A stretch of DNA of 64,000 bases from Sphingomonas changbaiensis NBRC 104936 (GCF_000974765.1 NZ_BBWU01000048.1:124001-188000); one strand, 5' to 3'; numbered from the stretch's first letter, positions 7,875 to 17,973 are shown. Translations and numbers: made by a program. The notes: generated from the letters alone by a model not told the origin.

Positions 7875-9602
7875 ATGGATCGCAGGCGCATCGTTAAGCT
7901 GATGGCGGCCGCACCGGTGCTGGCGGCGCTGCCTAGGGCGGCATTCGCCCGGCCCGACACTGCGGCCTGGGAGTCGCTGCGGCGCCGGCTCGGCGATCGG
8001 CTGATGGTGGTCCACTCGCCGCTTGCCGAATGCGCGCGCTCCGGCGGGCAGGGCGCCGATGCACTCTTCGCAAAGCTGAAGAACCCCTATTATCTCGGCG
8101 ACGAACCCGGCCTGACGCAGACCCTCGGCTGGACCGACGCCTGGACTTCGCAGCCCAGCGACTATGCGGTCGCGGCCGAATCCGCAGCCGATGTCGCCGC
8201 CGCCGTGGACTTCGCGCGCGAACATGGCGTCCGTCTGGTCGTGAAAGGCGGCGGCCACAGCTATTTCGGCAATTCGAACGCCGCCGGCTCGCTGCTGATC
8301 TGGACCCGCCGCATGAACGCGGTCGCGTTGCACGACGGCTTCGTGCCCGAAGGCGCCCCCGCCGGCACGCCTCCGCAGCCGGCGGTCTCGATCGGCGCCG
8401 GCGCGATCTGGGGCGACGTCTATCGCGCCGTCTCGGTCGAGGGTGGGCGGTACGTCCAGGGTGGCGGCTGCCTGACGGTCGGCGTGGCCGGGTTCGTGCA
8501 GGGCGGCGGCTTCGGCAGCCTGTCGAAGACGTTCGGCACCGGCGCCGGCAATCTGCTGGAGGCGGAACTCGTCACGGCCGACGGCCGGCTTCGCATTGCC
8601 AATGCGTGGCGCGATCCGGACCTGTTCCATGCGCTCCGCGGCGGGGGCGGCGGCACCTTCGGCGTGGTGACGCGGGTGACCCAGCGCACCCACGCGCTGC
8701 CCCCGACGATCGGCGCGATCCTGTTCTCGGTGCAGGCCCAAAGCGCCGCCGCCTGGCGCGCTCTCGTCGCGCGGACGATGGCATTCTACGCCGAAGCCCT
8801 GTTCCGGCCCGAATGGGGCGAGCAATTGCGCTTCAGCCCCGGCCGGCGGATGGACGTGTCGATGCTCTGCCACAGCCTAGACGAGCAGGGCATCCGGGCG
8901 ACCTGGGAGCCGCTGCTGTCGTGGATCAAGGACCGTCCTCAGGACTACAGGCTCGCCGCCGAGCCGCTGGTGCTGGCCGCGGATGCGCGGCGCTTCTGGG
9001 ATCCGAAATTCCTGCGCGCACTGCCGGGCGTGGTGCTGCCCGACGACCGCCCCGGCGCTTCACCCGACCATGTCTTCTGGGCCACCAACCGCGGCGAGGC
9101 GGGGCAGGTGCTCCACGCCTATCAGTCCGCCTGGCTGCCCAAGGATCTGCTCGATCCCGCGCGCCGGCCATCTCTGGTTGATGCCATCGTTGCCGCCGCG
9201 GCCGAATGGAGCCTCAGTCTGCACACGAACAAGGGGCTTGCCGGCGGCACGTCCGACGCAATCGCGGCCGCACGCGAGACGGCGATGAACCCTCAGGTCG
9301 CGGATGCCTTCGCGTTGCTGATCATCGCCGCCGACGGCCCGCCCGCCTGGCCCGGCATCCCGGGACACGAACCCGATATCGTCACCGGCCGCAAGGAGGC
9401 CGCCGCCGTCACCCGCGCAATGGCGCCGTTCCGCAAGCTCGTGCCGGATGCGGGCTGCTATATGTCCGAATCCGACTATTTCCGCCGCGACTGGCAACGC
9501 GCCTATTGGGGCGATAACTACCCCCGCTTGCTCGCCGCGAAACGCAAATACGATCCCGGCAACCTCTTCACCGGCCATAATTGTGTAGGCGCCACGCTAT
9601 AG
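7875..9602 (+). CDS. FAD-linked oxidase with BBE (berberine bridge enzyme-like) domain, Tat-type leader
   Basis: 575 residues from ATG 7875. The N-terminus MDRRRIVKLMAAAPVLAALP with cleavage after AFA looks like a Tat leader (RRRIVK), consistent with a cofactor-loaded exported flavoprotein. The FAD_binding_4 (PCMH-type) domain includes VVKGGGHSYFGNSNAAG, where GGHSY holds the usual His for FAD attachment, and GGRYVQGGGCLTVGVAGF. The C-terminus has the BBE motif NYPRLLAAKRKYDPGNLFTG. The substrate is unknown; relatives oxidise sugars, alcohols or alkaloids. It is divergent from the carotenoid operon. Confidence 0.88.
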   Translation: MDRRRIVKLMAAAPVLAALPRAAFARPDTAAWESLRRRLGDRLMVVHSPLAECARSGGQGADALFAKLKNPYYLGDEPGLTQTLGWTDAWTSQPSDYAVAAESAADVAAAVDFAREHGVRLVVKGGGHSYFGNSNAAGSLLIWTRRMNAVALHDGFVPEGAPAGTPPQPAVSIGAGAIWGDVYRAVSVEGGRYVQGGGCLTVGVAGFVQGGGFGSLSKTFGTGAGNLLEAELVTADGRLRIANAWRDPDLFHALRGGGGGTFGVVTRVTQRTHALPPTIGAILFSVQAQSAAAWRALVARTMAFYAEALFRPEWGEQLRFSPGRRMDVSMLCHSLDEQGIRATWEPLLSWIKDRPQDYRLAAEPLVLAADARRFWDPKFLRALPGVVLPDDRPGASPDHVFWATNRGEAGQVLHAYQSAWLPKDLLDPARRPSLVDAIVAAAAEWSLSLHTNKGLAGGTSDAIAAARETAMNPQVADAFALLIIAADGPPAWPGIPGHEPDIVTGRKEAAAVTRAMAPFRKLVPDAGCYMSESDYFRRDWQRAYWGDNYPRLLAAKRKYDPGNLFTGHNCVGATL

Positions 9603-9900
9603 CCCGCCCGTGCTGCGGCGCTCGTCCGCCAAAGGTGGGAACCGCCGGACGGACCAGGTTAGATTGCGATAACGAAGATCGCCGCGAAGCCGATCAGGCA
9701 GAGGACCGCGAGCAATGTGACCAGGCATCCCGTCCAACCCCATTCTCTTGAATGGCATCAATGACAGCGAACCCGAACAGATCGGCCAGAAGGTCGAACA
9801 GGGATCCCATCTGTTCGGACCTGCCTTTTACTGCTGACGTCCGCAATGGGTGGGAGGCGGACATGGGCTCGGAACGTGAGAGGACGGCGCATCAGCGAGG
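9603..9900. other. Gap with a possible remnant of a small membrane protein on the minus strand
   Basis: No complete gene is supported here. On the minus strand 9757-9659 one frame reads REWGWTGCLVTLLAVLCLIG followed by FAAIFVIAI and a stop, a convincing membrane segment, but it has no ATG or GTG start and a stop lies just upstream (9758-9760). It may be the tail of a decayed or frameshifted small protein. The rest shows nothing recognisable. Confidence 0.3.
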
Positions 9901-10353
9901 CTATGTTGCGCGAACCGTCCTTCGGATGAGCAGAGGAACGCGGATCAGCGCCAGAACCATGTTCATGCCATAGAGCCAACCGAATGCGAACAAAGCGAAT
10001 TTTGCCGCCCTCAACACGCCTCCGCCTGTTAGGCCGATGCAAAAGAACATGCCTGCGGCAAAGAGGCAGAAGACCATGCCGTGCAAACTTCTAAGGTCAT
10101 AGCGCAGCCGTCGTTCGCCCGGTCCCTGCTCAACCCAGAAACGGCCGTGATCGTAGATCACCAGCGGACGCCAGTTCGCCCCAAGAGGATTGCGCCAGAG
10201 CGGGTCATCGAAGCTAATCCTACTCGAAGTTCGTTCAGCTAACGGCTTACCCTGCTTTTCGAGCAGAACCTCTAATCGATCCAATGTTACGTCATGTCCC
10301 GCGGCCGAGGACAGGGTCACAGAACCTCGAAGGTGCCACAGAAAATCCAACAT
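9901..10353 (-). CDS. Small membrane protein of unknown function
   Basis: 150 residues from ATG 10353 (an upstream in-frame TTG is possible). The first 90 residues are soluble, with WRPLVIYDHGRFWVEQGPGE; then come two strong membrane spans, about HGMVFCLFAAGMFFCIGLTG and AAKFALFAFGWLYGMNMVLA, ending in a basic tail (RVPLLIRRTVRAT). No family is recognised. Base composition is visibly more A+T-rich than the neighbours, and the gene is flanked by a decayed small ORF and a long palindromic repeat, which together suggest an acquired or rearranged spot. No clear Shine-Dalgarno sequence is seen. Confidence 0.65.
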   Translation of the reverse strand: MLDFLWHLRGSVTLSSAAGHDVTLDRLEVLLEKQGKPLAERTSSRISFDDPLWRNPLGANWRPLVIYDHGRFWVEQGPGERRLRYDLRSLHGMVFCLFAAGMFFCIGLTGGGVLRAAKFALFAFGWLYGMNMVLALIRVPLLIRRTVRAT

Positions 10354-10460
10354 CAAACGAAGGCGTATGCCTGGTTTCGAATGTCTGCAATGGGTCGTTT
10401 GCTGCCGCCCTAAGCCAGCCCGCTCTTCACGTTCGCAAAGGGGTGAGAAGCAGACGTTCA

Positions 10461-10610
10461 GCCCTCTCCCGTTGGGAGAGGGAGGAGCCCGCTCGCGAAG
10501 CGAGTGGGAGGGTGGGGGCGACGGCGCATTCAGGCTCGCTTGCGCTTCGCTCCATCACCCTCACCCCGCTCGCGCTGTGCGCGAGTCGCCCTCTCCCGAT
10601 TGGAGAGGGG
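10461..10610. repeat. Long composite palindrome (CCCTCTCCCG type) in a 340-bp gap
   Basis: The gap between the small membrane protein and the hydroxylase is mostly this repeat. It opens GCCCTCTCCCGTTGGGAGAG, continues with CCGCTCGCGAAGCGAGTGGG, and its other end mirrors this with CTCACCCCGCTCGCGC and CCCTCTCCCGATTGGAGAGG. The same architecture (outer CCCTCTCC hairpins, inner CACCC/GGGTG arms) is seen at 40277-40401. No gene is supported in 10357-10691. Confidence 0.8.
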
Positions 10611-10691
10611 CAACATCCACAGTGGGTCGGTTTCGCACCAGCCCGTTGCGCGCTCTCCCGGCGTCGTGCGCTTTGCGTTAAAGCGTCTGTT

Positions 10692-11423
10692 GTGGCCGCG
10701 ATCCTTCTCTCCGCGCTTGCGATGACGGTGATCGTCGGCGTCCGTTATCTGGCGGTGAGCGGCGCCTTTGCAGTCGCGACGCGGGCGGTGCGGCCGGGCC
10801 TTTATGCGGGCCTGAAGCCGCAGATCGGGCGGGAGATTGGCTGGTCGCTGGCTTCCGCCGCGATCTACGGCGTTCCCGCCGGCATCATTGCCTGGGGCTG
10901 GCAGGCGCGCGGCTGGACGCGGATCTATGCCGATCCCGGTGCGTGGCCGCTCTGGTGGATGCCGGTGTCGATGCTGCTCTATCTCGCGGCGCATGACAGC
11001 TGGTTCTACTGGACCCATCGCTGGATGCACCGGCCGCGCCCGTTCCGTCTTGCCCATGCCGTCCACCATGCCAGCCGGCCGCCGACGGCCTGGGCCGCGA
11101 TGAGCTTTTCGCCGCTGGAGGCGCTGACCGGCGCGGTGGTGATCCCCGCGCTCGTCTTCCTGATCCCGATCCATGTCGCGATGCTGGGCGTCGTGCTGGC
11201 GATCATGACGGTGATGGGCGTCACCAATCACATGGGCTGGGAAATGTTTCCGCGGGCCGTCGTGCATGGGCCGATCGGACGCTGGCTGATCACCGCCAGC
11301 CACCATCAGCGTCACCACCAGCATTATCGCTGCAACTACGGCCTGTATTTCCGCGTCTGGGACCGGCTGTGCGGGACGGATCGGGGGCTCGGCAGCTTCG
11401 ACCGGCCGGCCCGACGCAACTGA
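10692..11423 (+). CDS. Fatty acid hydroxylase / sterol desaturase superfamily protein
   Basis: 243 residues from GTG 10692 (ATG at 10722 is the alternative but would cut the first membrane span). It has the eight-histidine di-iron pattern of this superfamily: HDSWFYWTHRWMH, HAVHHASRPPT, and SHHQRHHQHY near the C-terminus, with four to five hydrophobic segments. Family members oxygenate lipids, sterols or carotenoid rings. It lies about 3 kb from the crt operon, so a second carotenoid hydroxylase is one possibility, but nothing in the sequence proves the substrate. The upstream 5' region is occupied by a palindromic repeat. Confidence 0.85.
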   Translation: MAAILLSALAMTVIVGVRYLAVSGAFAVATRAVRPGLYAGLKPQIGREIGWSLASAAIYGVPAGIIAWGWQARGWTRIYADPGAWPLWWMPVSMLLYLAAHDSWFYWTHRWMHRPRPFRLAHAVHHASRPPTAWAAMSFSPLEALTGAVVIPALVFLIPIHVAMLGVVLAIMTVMGVTNHMGWEMFPRAVVHGPIGRWLITASHHQRHHQHYRCNYGLYFRVWDRLCGTDRGLGSFDRPARRN

Positions 11424-11473
11424 TCCGCAGCCGGGACGTTGCGCCCCCGTATCGGAGAGAGAGGGAAGCGCTC

Positions 11474-12307
11474 GTGAAGTCAGCTCTTGTCGCCATCGCG
11501 TCGCTTGCCGCCGCCGCCCCCGCCGCCGCGCAGACCGCAGTCGAGGATCCGCTACTGAAGGAGACGGTGACCGTGGCCGCCGGTGCGGCCTATGTCCCCT
11601 CTTATGTCGGCTCGGACGATTATCTGGTCGTGCCCGCGATCGGCGTGCGGGGCAGCGTCTCCGGCTTCCACTTCCAGTTTCGCGGCACACAGGCGAGCGT
11701 CGACCTGATCCGCAACAGCGATCCCCACGCGATCGACCTGCAGTTCGGCCCGGTCGCCGCGGTCAATCTGAACCGCACCCGCGCGATCCGGGATCCGCAG
11801 GTCCGGGCGCTGGGCGAGCTCGATACCGCGATCGAGCTCGGCGGATATGTCGGCATCGCCAAGACCGGCATCATTACCAGCCCCTACGACACGCTGTCGG
11901 CGAACATCACCTATACCCATGACGTCGCCGGGGCGCATGACAGCTATAAGATCACGCCGGCGATCAGCTACGGCACGCCGCTTAGCCGCAAAGCCTATGT
12001 GCTGGTCAGCGGTTATGCCGATTTTGTCGGCAGGGATTATGGCGATTACTATTTCACCGTCACGCCGGCGGGCTCGGTCGCGAGCGGACTGCCGGCCTTC
12101 AGCGCCCGCCGTTCCGGCATGCTCGGCTGGGGCGCGACCGCGCTCGTCAACCTGTCGCTGACGGGCGACCTGACCCACGGCCTGTCGATGGTCGGCGGCG
12201 GCGGCTATTACCGGGTCGGCAATCGCTATGCCCGCTCCCCGATCGTCGCGATTGTCGGCGACCGCGATCAGTTTTATGGTGGCCTGGGGCTGGCGTACAC
12301 GTTCTGA
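11474..12307 (+). CDS. MipA/OmpV family outer membrane protein
   Basis: 277 residues from GTG 11474. The N-terminus VKSALVAIASLAAAAPAAAQ is a signal peptide cut after AAAQ. The mature part has AAYVPSYVGSDDYLVVPAIG, a hallmark of the MipA/OmpV family (scaffold or porin-like beta-barrels), regular alternating hydrophobic strands, and a C-terminal aromatic residue (LGLAYTF) typical of outer membrane beta-barrels. It lies 50 bp after the hydroxylase and 22 bp before the lipoprotein gene, so a cell-envelope operon is possible. The specific function is unknown. Confidence 0.85.
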   Translation: MKSALVAIASLAAAAPAAAQTAVEDPLLKETVTVAAGAAYVPSYVGSDDYLVVPAIGVRGSVSGFHFQFRGTQASVDLIRNSDPHAIDLQFGPVAAVNLNRTRAIRDPQVRALGELDTAIELGGYVGIAKTGIITSPYDTLSANITYTHDVAGAHDSYKITPAISYGTPLSRKAYVLVSGYADFVGRDYGDYYFTVTPAGSVASGLPAFSARRSGMLGWGATALVNLSLTGDLTHGLSMVGGGGYYRVGNRYARSPIVAIVGDRDQFYGGLGLAYTF

Positions 12308-12329
12308 ACCGGGGGGCCGGAGAGGAACC

Positions 12330-13139
12330 ATGCGTATCCGTCTTCTGCTCGGCATGGCCGCGGTCGCGCTGCTCGGCGCATGCGGCGGCGACGGGTCGAC
12401 GATGATGCCGAGCCCGATCGAGACCGTCCCGCCCGGTCCCACGCCGACTCCGAAACCGGCACCGTCGCCCACGCCGGCGCCCACGCCGACTCCGCTCCCG
12501 ACCCAGCGTTCGGTGGTCGCGGAATTCTCCTTCGCAAACGACAGCAACGGCTTCCAGGCCGGCTTCTCGGACTATGTGCCGGGTCAGGAAAGCGCCGTCA
12601 TGTTCAGCGCGATGCCGGAACGGCTGCCGAGCCCGCTCGGCAATCTCTCCGGCTTCGCGGTGTCGGGCGCCAATCCGTCGAACGATGTCTTCCTCTACAT
12701 CTGGAAGCTCGTGACCGGCCTGACCCCGAACACTCCCTATTCGGTAACCGTCTCGCTCCATTTCGCGACTAACGCCCCGCCCGGCTGCCCCGGCGGTCCC
12801 GGCGAGAATGTGACGATCAAGGCGGGCGCGACGCCGATGGCGCCAGCCAATGTCACCCAAGCCAACCGCGTCACCGTCAATTTCGATAAGGGCAACCAGG
12901 CGACCGGCGGCGCGAATGCGGCGGTGCTCGGCAATTTCGCGCAGACGGCCGCCTCCGGCACCTGCGCGCAGCCGCTTTATGCGGAAAAGACGCTCACCAC
13001 GGGCGCCACGGCGCCGCTGGTCACCAGCGATGCCAACGGACAGCTCTGGCTGGTGATCGGCGCCGATTCGGGCTTTGCCGGCACGACCAAAATCTTCTTC
13101 CTCGACGGCGCGGCGACCTTCTCGCCGTCGACGAGCTGA
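12330..13139 (+). CDS. Putative lipoprotein with a Pro/Thr-rich linker
   Basis: 269 residues. The signal peptide ends in a lipobox LLGAC with the lipidated Cys at residue 18. A tether of alternating Pro and Thr (about 30-58, PGPTPTPKPAPSPTP) follows, then a globular domain of about 200 residues rich in beta-type patterns (AEFSFANDSNGFQAGFSDY; PYSVTVSLHF; QLWLVIGADSGFAGTTKIFF), resembling bacterial carbohydrate-binding or adhesin-like beta-sandwiches, though no named family is recognised. Good Shine-Dalgarno AGAGGAACC before the ATG. Likely exposed at the outer membrane with the MipA-like protein upstream. Confidence 0.8.
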   Translation: MRIRLLLGMAAVALLGACGGDGSTMMPSPIETVPPGPTPTPKPAPSPTPAPTPTPLPTQRSVVAEFSFANDSNGFQAGFSDYVPGQESAVMFSAMPERLPSPLGNLSGFAVSGANPSNDVFLYIWKLVTGLTPNTPYSVTVSLHFATNAPPGCPGGPGENVTIKAGATPMAPANVTQANRVTVNFDKGNQATGGANAAVLGNFAQTAASGTCAQPLYAEKTLTTGATAPLVTSDANGQLWLVIGADSGFAGTTKIFFLDGAATFSPSTS

Positions 13140-13175
13140 TGGCATTGGCCGCCGGGGCCGGCTTATAAGACCGGA

Positions 13176-13757
13176 ATGTGCAGTGATTACCGCCTCCGCA
13201 CGGAGCTTGTCGGTGTGGAGAAGGCCCTGGAGCGGGCCGGCCTTGCCGTCGCCTATCCGGAAGGCCGCCCGAACCTGGGGCCGCGCGACGATATCCGCAT
13301 CACTGACCGCGCGCCGATCGTGCGCGCCTCAATCGACGGCGCGGAGCTGGTCCAGCGCCGCTGGAGCTGGCCGGGGCCGGGCGGAAAGCCGGTCTATAAT
13401 TTCCGCTCGGACGGCCGCGCCTTCGCCAGCGGCCGCTGCCTGATCCTCGCCGATGGCTTTTACGAGTTCACCGCGCACAGCGATCCGGCGTCGAAGCGCA
13501 AGCACAAATGGCTGTTCACGCTGAACGGCACGGATATGTTCGGCATCGCGGGTTTGTGGCGGGCGGACCCGGCGGTGGGCGAAGCGTTCACGATGCTGAC
13601 CTGCGAGCCCGCGCCCGATGTCGCCCCCTACCACAACCGCTCGATCGTGATCCTGCCGCCCCGTCACTGGTCCCGCTGGCTCGACCCGGCCGAGCCGGCA
13701 CGCGACCTGCTGAAGCCGCTGGCCGCGGGGAGCCTGGCGGTGGAGCAGATCAACTAG
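13176..13757 (+). CDS. SRAP-family protein (YedK/HMCES-like)
   Basis: 193 residues. SRAP proteins cap abasic sites in single-stranded DNA by a covalent link to the N-terminal Cys once Met1 is removed. Here Cys2 is present (MCSDYR), with Asn75 in YNFRSDG, Glu97 in RCLILADGFYEF and a candidate His153 in PYHNRSIVIL. The usual MCGR opening, the Glu after the N-x-R motif, and the HxRMP signature are altered, so this is a divergent member. Its last 8 bases overlap the end of the opposing 2H phosphoesterase gene, which carries an SOS box. Confidence 0.85.
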   Translation: MCSDYRLRTELVGVEKALERAGLAVAYPEGRPNLGPRDDIRITDRAPIVRASIDGAELVQRRWSWPGPGGKPVYNFRSDGRAFASGRCLILADGFYEFTAHSDPASKRKHKWLFTLNGTDMFGIAGLWRADPAVGEAFTMLTCEPAPDVAPYHNRSIVILPPRHWSRWLDPAEPARDLLKPLAAGSLAVEQIN

Positions 13758-14322
13758 CCAGCCGCCACGCCGGCGCGGGCTCGTCGAGCGGCAGCAGGCC
13801 CTGCCGCGGCGGCAACAGCGGCCAGCGACCGATGACATTGTGTCTGGTCCTGCCGACTTCGCTTTCGATCAGCAGCAGCTCGTCGGGAAACCAATCGAAG
13901 GCCATCTTGAAGGGCTCGAATGTGCAGGCATCATGCCCGAGGGTGATGTGCGGATGCAGCCCCGATTTGCGGTGCTTGGGCTCGATACCGCGCGTCGCCA
14001 GCAGGCGCAGCAGCAGGCGGTAAAAAAACTGGATTTCATCCTGCCGGCCACGCGTCCGGACCAGAGCGCCCTTCCGGCCGCCGCGAACGCGTCCAAGCGC
14101 CACGCGGAAGGCGCAGAGCTCCTGATCCGCCAGGGCAGCCCTGACCCGCGGCAGCAGGAACGGGTCTCGTTCCTCGGCCTCCGCGATCACGCACAGCGTC
14201 AGGTGGAAAAGGTCCGGGTCCATTTTCTGCCCGGCGTGCGCGGCGATCCGGACAAGCGTCTGGCGGAGCAGGGGATTCGGCCTGACGCCAAGGAAGTAGC
14301 GATAGAAATTGGCATGGCGCAT
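13750..14322 (-). CDS. 2H phosphoesterase (2'-5' RNA ligase family), SOS-box controlled
   Basis: 190 residues from ATG 14322, chosen because GGAGG lies five bases upstream and the family fold begins there (FYRYFLGVRPN); a longer in-frame start at 14394 would lie upstream of the promoter elements. The two HxT motifs of the 2H superfamily are seen as FHLTL (H40) and HPHITLGH (H125). Members act on RNA or nucleotide 2',3'-cyclic or 2'-5' phosphates; the substrate here is unknown. A LexA-type box lies 22 bp before the ATG. It converges on, and overlaps by 8 bases, the SRAP gene. A second gene of the same type is at 21441. Confidence 0.88.
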   Translation of the reverse strand: MRHANFYRYFLGVRPNPLLRQTLVRIAAHAGQKMDPDLFHLTLCVIAEAEERDPFLLPRVRAALADQELCAFRVALGRVRGGRKGALVRTRGRQDEIQFFYRLLLRLLATRGIEPKHRKSGLHPHITLGHDACTFEPFKMAFDWFPDELLLIESEVGRTRHNVIGRWPLLPPRQGLLPLDEPAPAWRLAS

Positions 14323-14344
14323 GGCAGCCTCCGACTCGTGGAAT

Positions 14345-14359
14345 GTTCTTATTATGTTC
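14345..14359 (-). promoter_or_regulatory. LexA (SOS) box over a -10-like element
   Basis: In the direction of the 2H gene it reads GAACATAATAAGAAC, which is GAAC-N7-GAAC, i.e. the alphaproteobacterial LexA operator GTTC-N7-GTTC on the other strand. CATAAT within it is a good -10, with TTCGAC 18 bp upstream as a possible -35. LexA bound here would block transcription until DNA damage. It matches the box at 21399-21413 at 14 of 15 positions. Confidence 0.82.
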
Positions 14360-14430
14360 TCATCGCTCGTTGGAGTCGAATCCGTCGCGGGCACCCTTTC
14401 AGTCCCGCGGATTTGCGACTAAGGTTGCGT

Positions 14431-16409
<1,979 letters not shown>

Positions 16410-16475
16410 TCGGTCGCGCGCCGTCCGCATTGGTGGTAAGAGAACGTGCCGGCGTTGCTACCGAGGAGAAACGAC

Positions 16476-16730
16476 GTGGCGCACAGGAAGCTCGCTCTGG
16501 CCTTGAGCGTGATCGCCGCCGCGACTCCGGTTTGGGCCGCCAGCGAGGACCGGCCCCGGCCGGCAACGGCCCCGGCCGGCACCGTCGAAACCCGCTACTG
16601 CATGTGGATGGCGGCCACGACCGGCACCCTGATCGAGCACGTCCAGTGCTGGACACGAGACCACTGGGCCAGGCAGGGCGTCGACGTCGACAAGGATTGG
16701 CCGAAGGAAGGCGTCCGCACCGAAGGCTGA
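16476..16730 (+). CDS. Small exported protein of unknown function
   Basis: 84 residues from GTG 16476, chosen because GAGGAGAAACGAC precedes it. The N-terminus VAHRKLALALSVIAAATPVW then AAS is a signal peptide. The mature part of about 60 residues has two Cys (YCMWMAATTG and VQCWTRDHW), which could form a disulfide in the periplasm, and an acidic end. No family recognised. It lies 66 bp after thiC and converges with the PEP-CTERM gene, so any link to thiamine is unsupported. Confidence 0.7.
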   Translation: MAHRKLALALSVIAAATPVWAASEDRPRPATAPAGTVETRYCMWMAATTGTLIEHVQCWTRDHWARQGVDVDKDWPKEGVRTEG

Positions 16731-16760
16731 TCGAGCGGTCGGCCTGCTGACCGCAGCGCT

Positions 16761-17849
16761 CTACAGTGCGGCGGAGTGAAGGCCCGGCCGGCGCGTCCTG
16801 AATGCCGCGCCGGCCAGCCCGAACCCGGCGATCATCAGCGCCCAGCTCGCCGGCTCCGGCACGGCGGGCGCCTTCAGCGGTGCGGCCGCGACCTCGATGC
16901 CGCCCGGAAAGCCCGGTCCGTAAGGCTGAAACGCGCCGATCTGCGTGCCCAGCCCCGCGCCGGCACGCGCGTCGAACACGCGCACCGTGTCGCCGTTCGT
17001 GGCCTCGGCAACATACAGCGCCGCGCTGCCGTCGAAATCGCCCCAGGCGACATTGACGCCGCCGGTAAAGCCCGGCGCGAACGCGAAGAAGCTGGCGAGC
17101 TCGCTCAGGTCCGCCATGCGGAATACCTTCACCTGCGGCCCGCCGCCCGGGCCTGCGCCGACGAAGATCGCCTGCTCGCCGCCCCAGCTCCCCGCCGCGA
17201 CCGAGACGCCGCCGGCGAATTGCGGGGCGAAAGCGAAGAAGCTGCGCAGCTCCGCGCCGGTCTGCCCGCTGAACACCTTGACGTGCGGACCGCCGCCCGG
17301 CCCGGCGCCGGTGACGATGTCGGCAAAGCCGTCGCCGTCCAGGTCGCCTGCCGCCACGCGCGCGCCGCCGCCAAAGCCGGGATAGGGCGTGAAATTCCGG
17401 ATTTCGGCGCCGCCGGCGCCGTCGAACACCTTGACCTGCCCGCTGGCCGCGCCTGCGCCGCTGCTGGTGACGATGTCGGCGATGCCGTCATGGTTCACGT
17501 CGCCCGCCGCGACGAACACGCCGCCGGTAAAGCCGGGATCATAGGCGAAAAAGCTGCGCGCTTCGGCGAGGCTGACGCCGTCAAACACCTTCACATGCGG
17601 CCCGCCGCCCACGCCCGCACCGGTCACATAGTCCGCCACGCCGTCGCCGGTCACGTCGCCCAACGCCACGCGCACCCCGCCGGCAAAGCCCGGATAGGCG
17701 AAAAAGCTCGCCTGCTCCTGCTGGCCCGGCGTGCCGAACCCCTTCACGTTGGAGGCCAGCGACGCCGTCCCCGTCGCCACGTCGGCGGCCTGGGCGGCCG
17801 CACCCATCCCCAGCACGGCCACAACCGGCAATATCAAGCGCATGAGCAT
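16761..17849 (-). CDS. PEP-CTERM exported beta-repeat (FG-GAP-like) protein
   Basis: 362 residues from ATG 17849 (AGGGGA seven bases upstream). A signal peptide (MLMRLILPVVAVLGMGAAAQ) leads to five and a half repeats of about 50 residues, each with a SFFAY-PGF-GGV opening, a Ca-binding-like DxDGDGxAD loop and GAGxGGGPHVKVF, suggesting a beta-propeller of FG-GAP/VCBS type. The Asp loops are complete in repeats 1-3 and degenerate in 4-5. The tail VPEPASWALMIAGFGLAGAA plus FRTRR is a PEP-CTERM sorting signal, recognised by an exosortase. Probably a surface or exopolysaccharide-associated protein. Confidence 0.9.
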   Translation of the reverse strand: MLMRLILPVVAVLGMGAAAQAADVATGTASLASNVKGFGTPGQQEQASFFAYPGFAGGVRVALGDVTGDGVADYVTGAGVGGGPHVKVFDGVSLAEARSFFAYDPGFTGGVFVAAGDVNHDGIADIVTSSGAGAASGQVKVFDGAGGAEIRNFTPYPGFGGGARVAAGDLDGDGFADIVTGAGPGGGPHVKVFSGQTGAELRSFFAFAPQFAGGVSVAAGSWGGEQAIFVGAGPGGGPQVKVFRMADLSELASFFAFAPGFTGGVNVAWGDFDGSAALYVAEATNGDTVRVFDARAGAGLGTQIGAFQPYGPGFPGGIEVAAAPLKAPAVPEPASWALMIAGFGLAGAAFRTRRPGLHSAAL

Positions 17850-17973
17850 AGCGAGTCCCCTGTGACGGGGGATCAAATCACGAAAGCGGGGCGGCGGCAA
17901 CTGGGGCCGCGAGTGTTCGGTCCGGACGACTGCCCTCATTTACCTGTCAGCCGGATCGGCTATCAATGCCGAT

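Noticed and set aside
10284-10691. N-terminal extension of the hydroxylase
   Set aside because: It runs through a long palindromic repeat and has no family match; membrane topology starts at GTG 10692.
14322-14394. Upstream start for the first 2H phosphoesterase
   Set aside because: It would place the LexA box and promoter inside the coding region; ATG 14322 has a good ribosome-binding site and family N-terminus.
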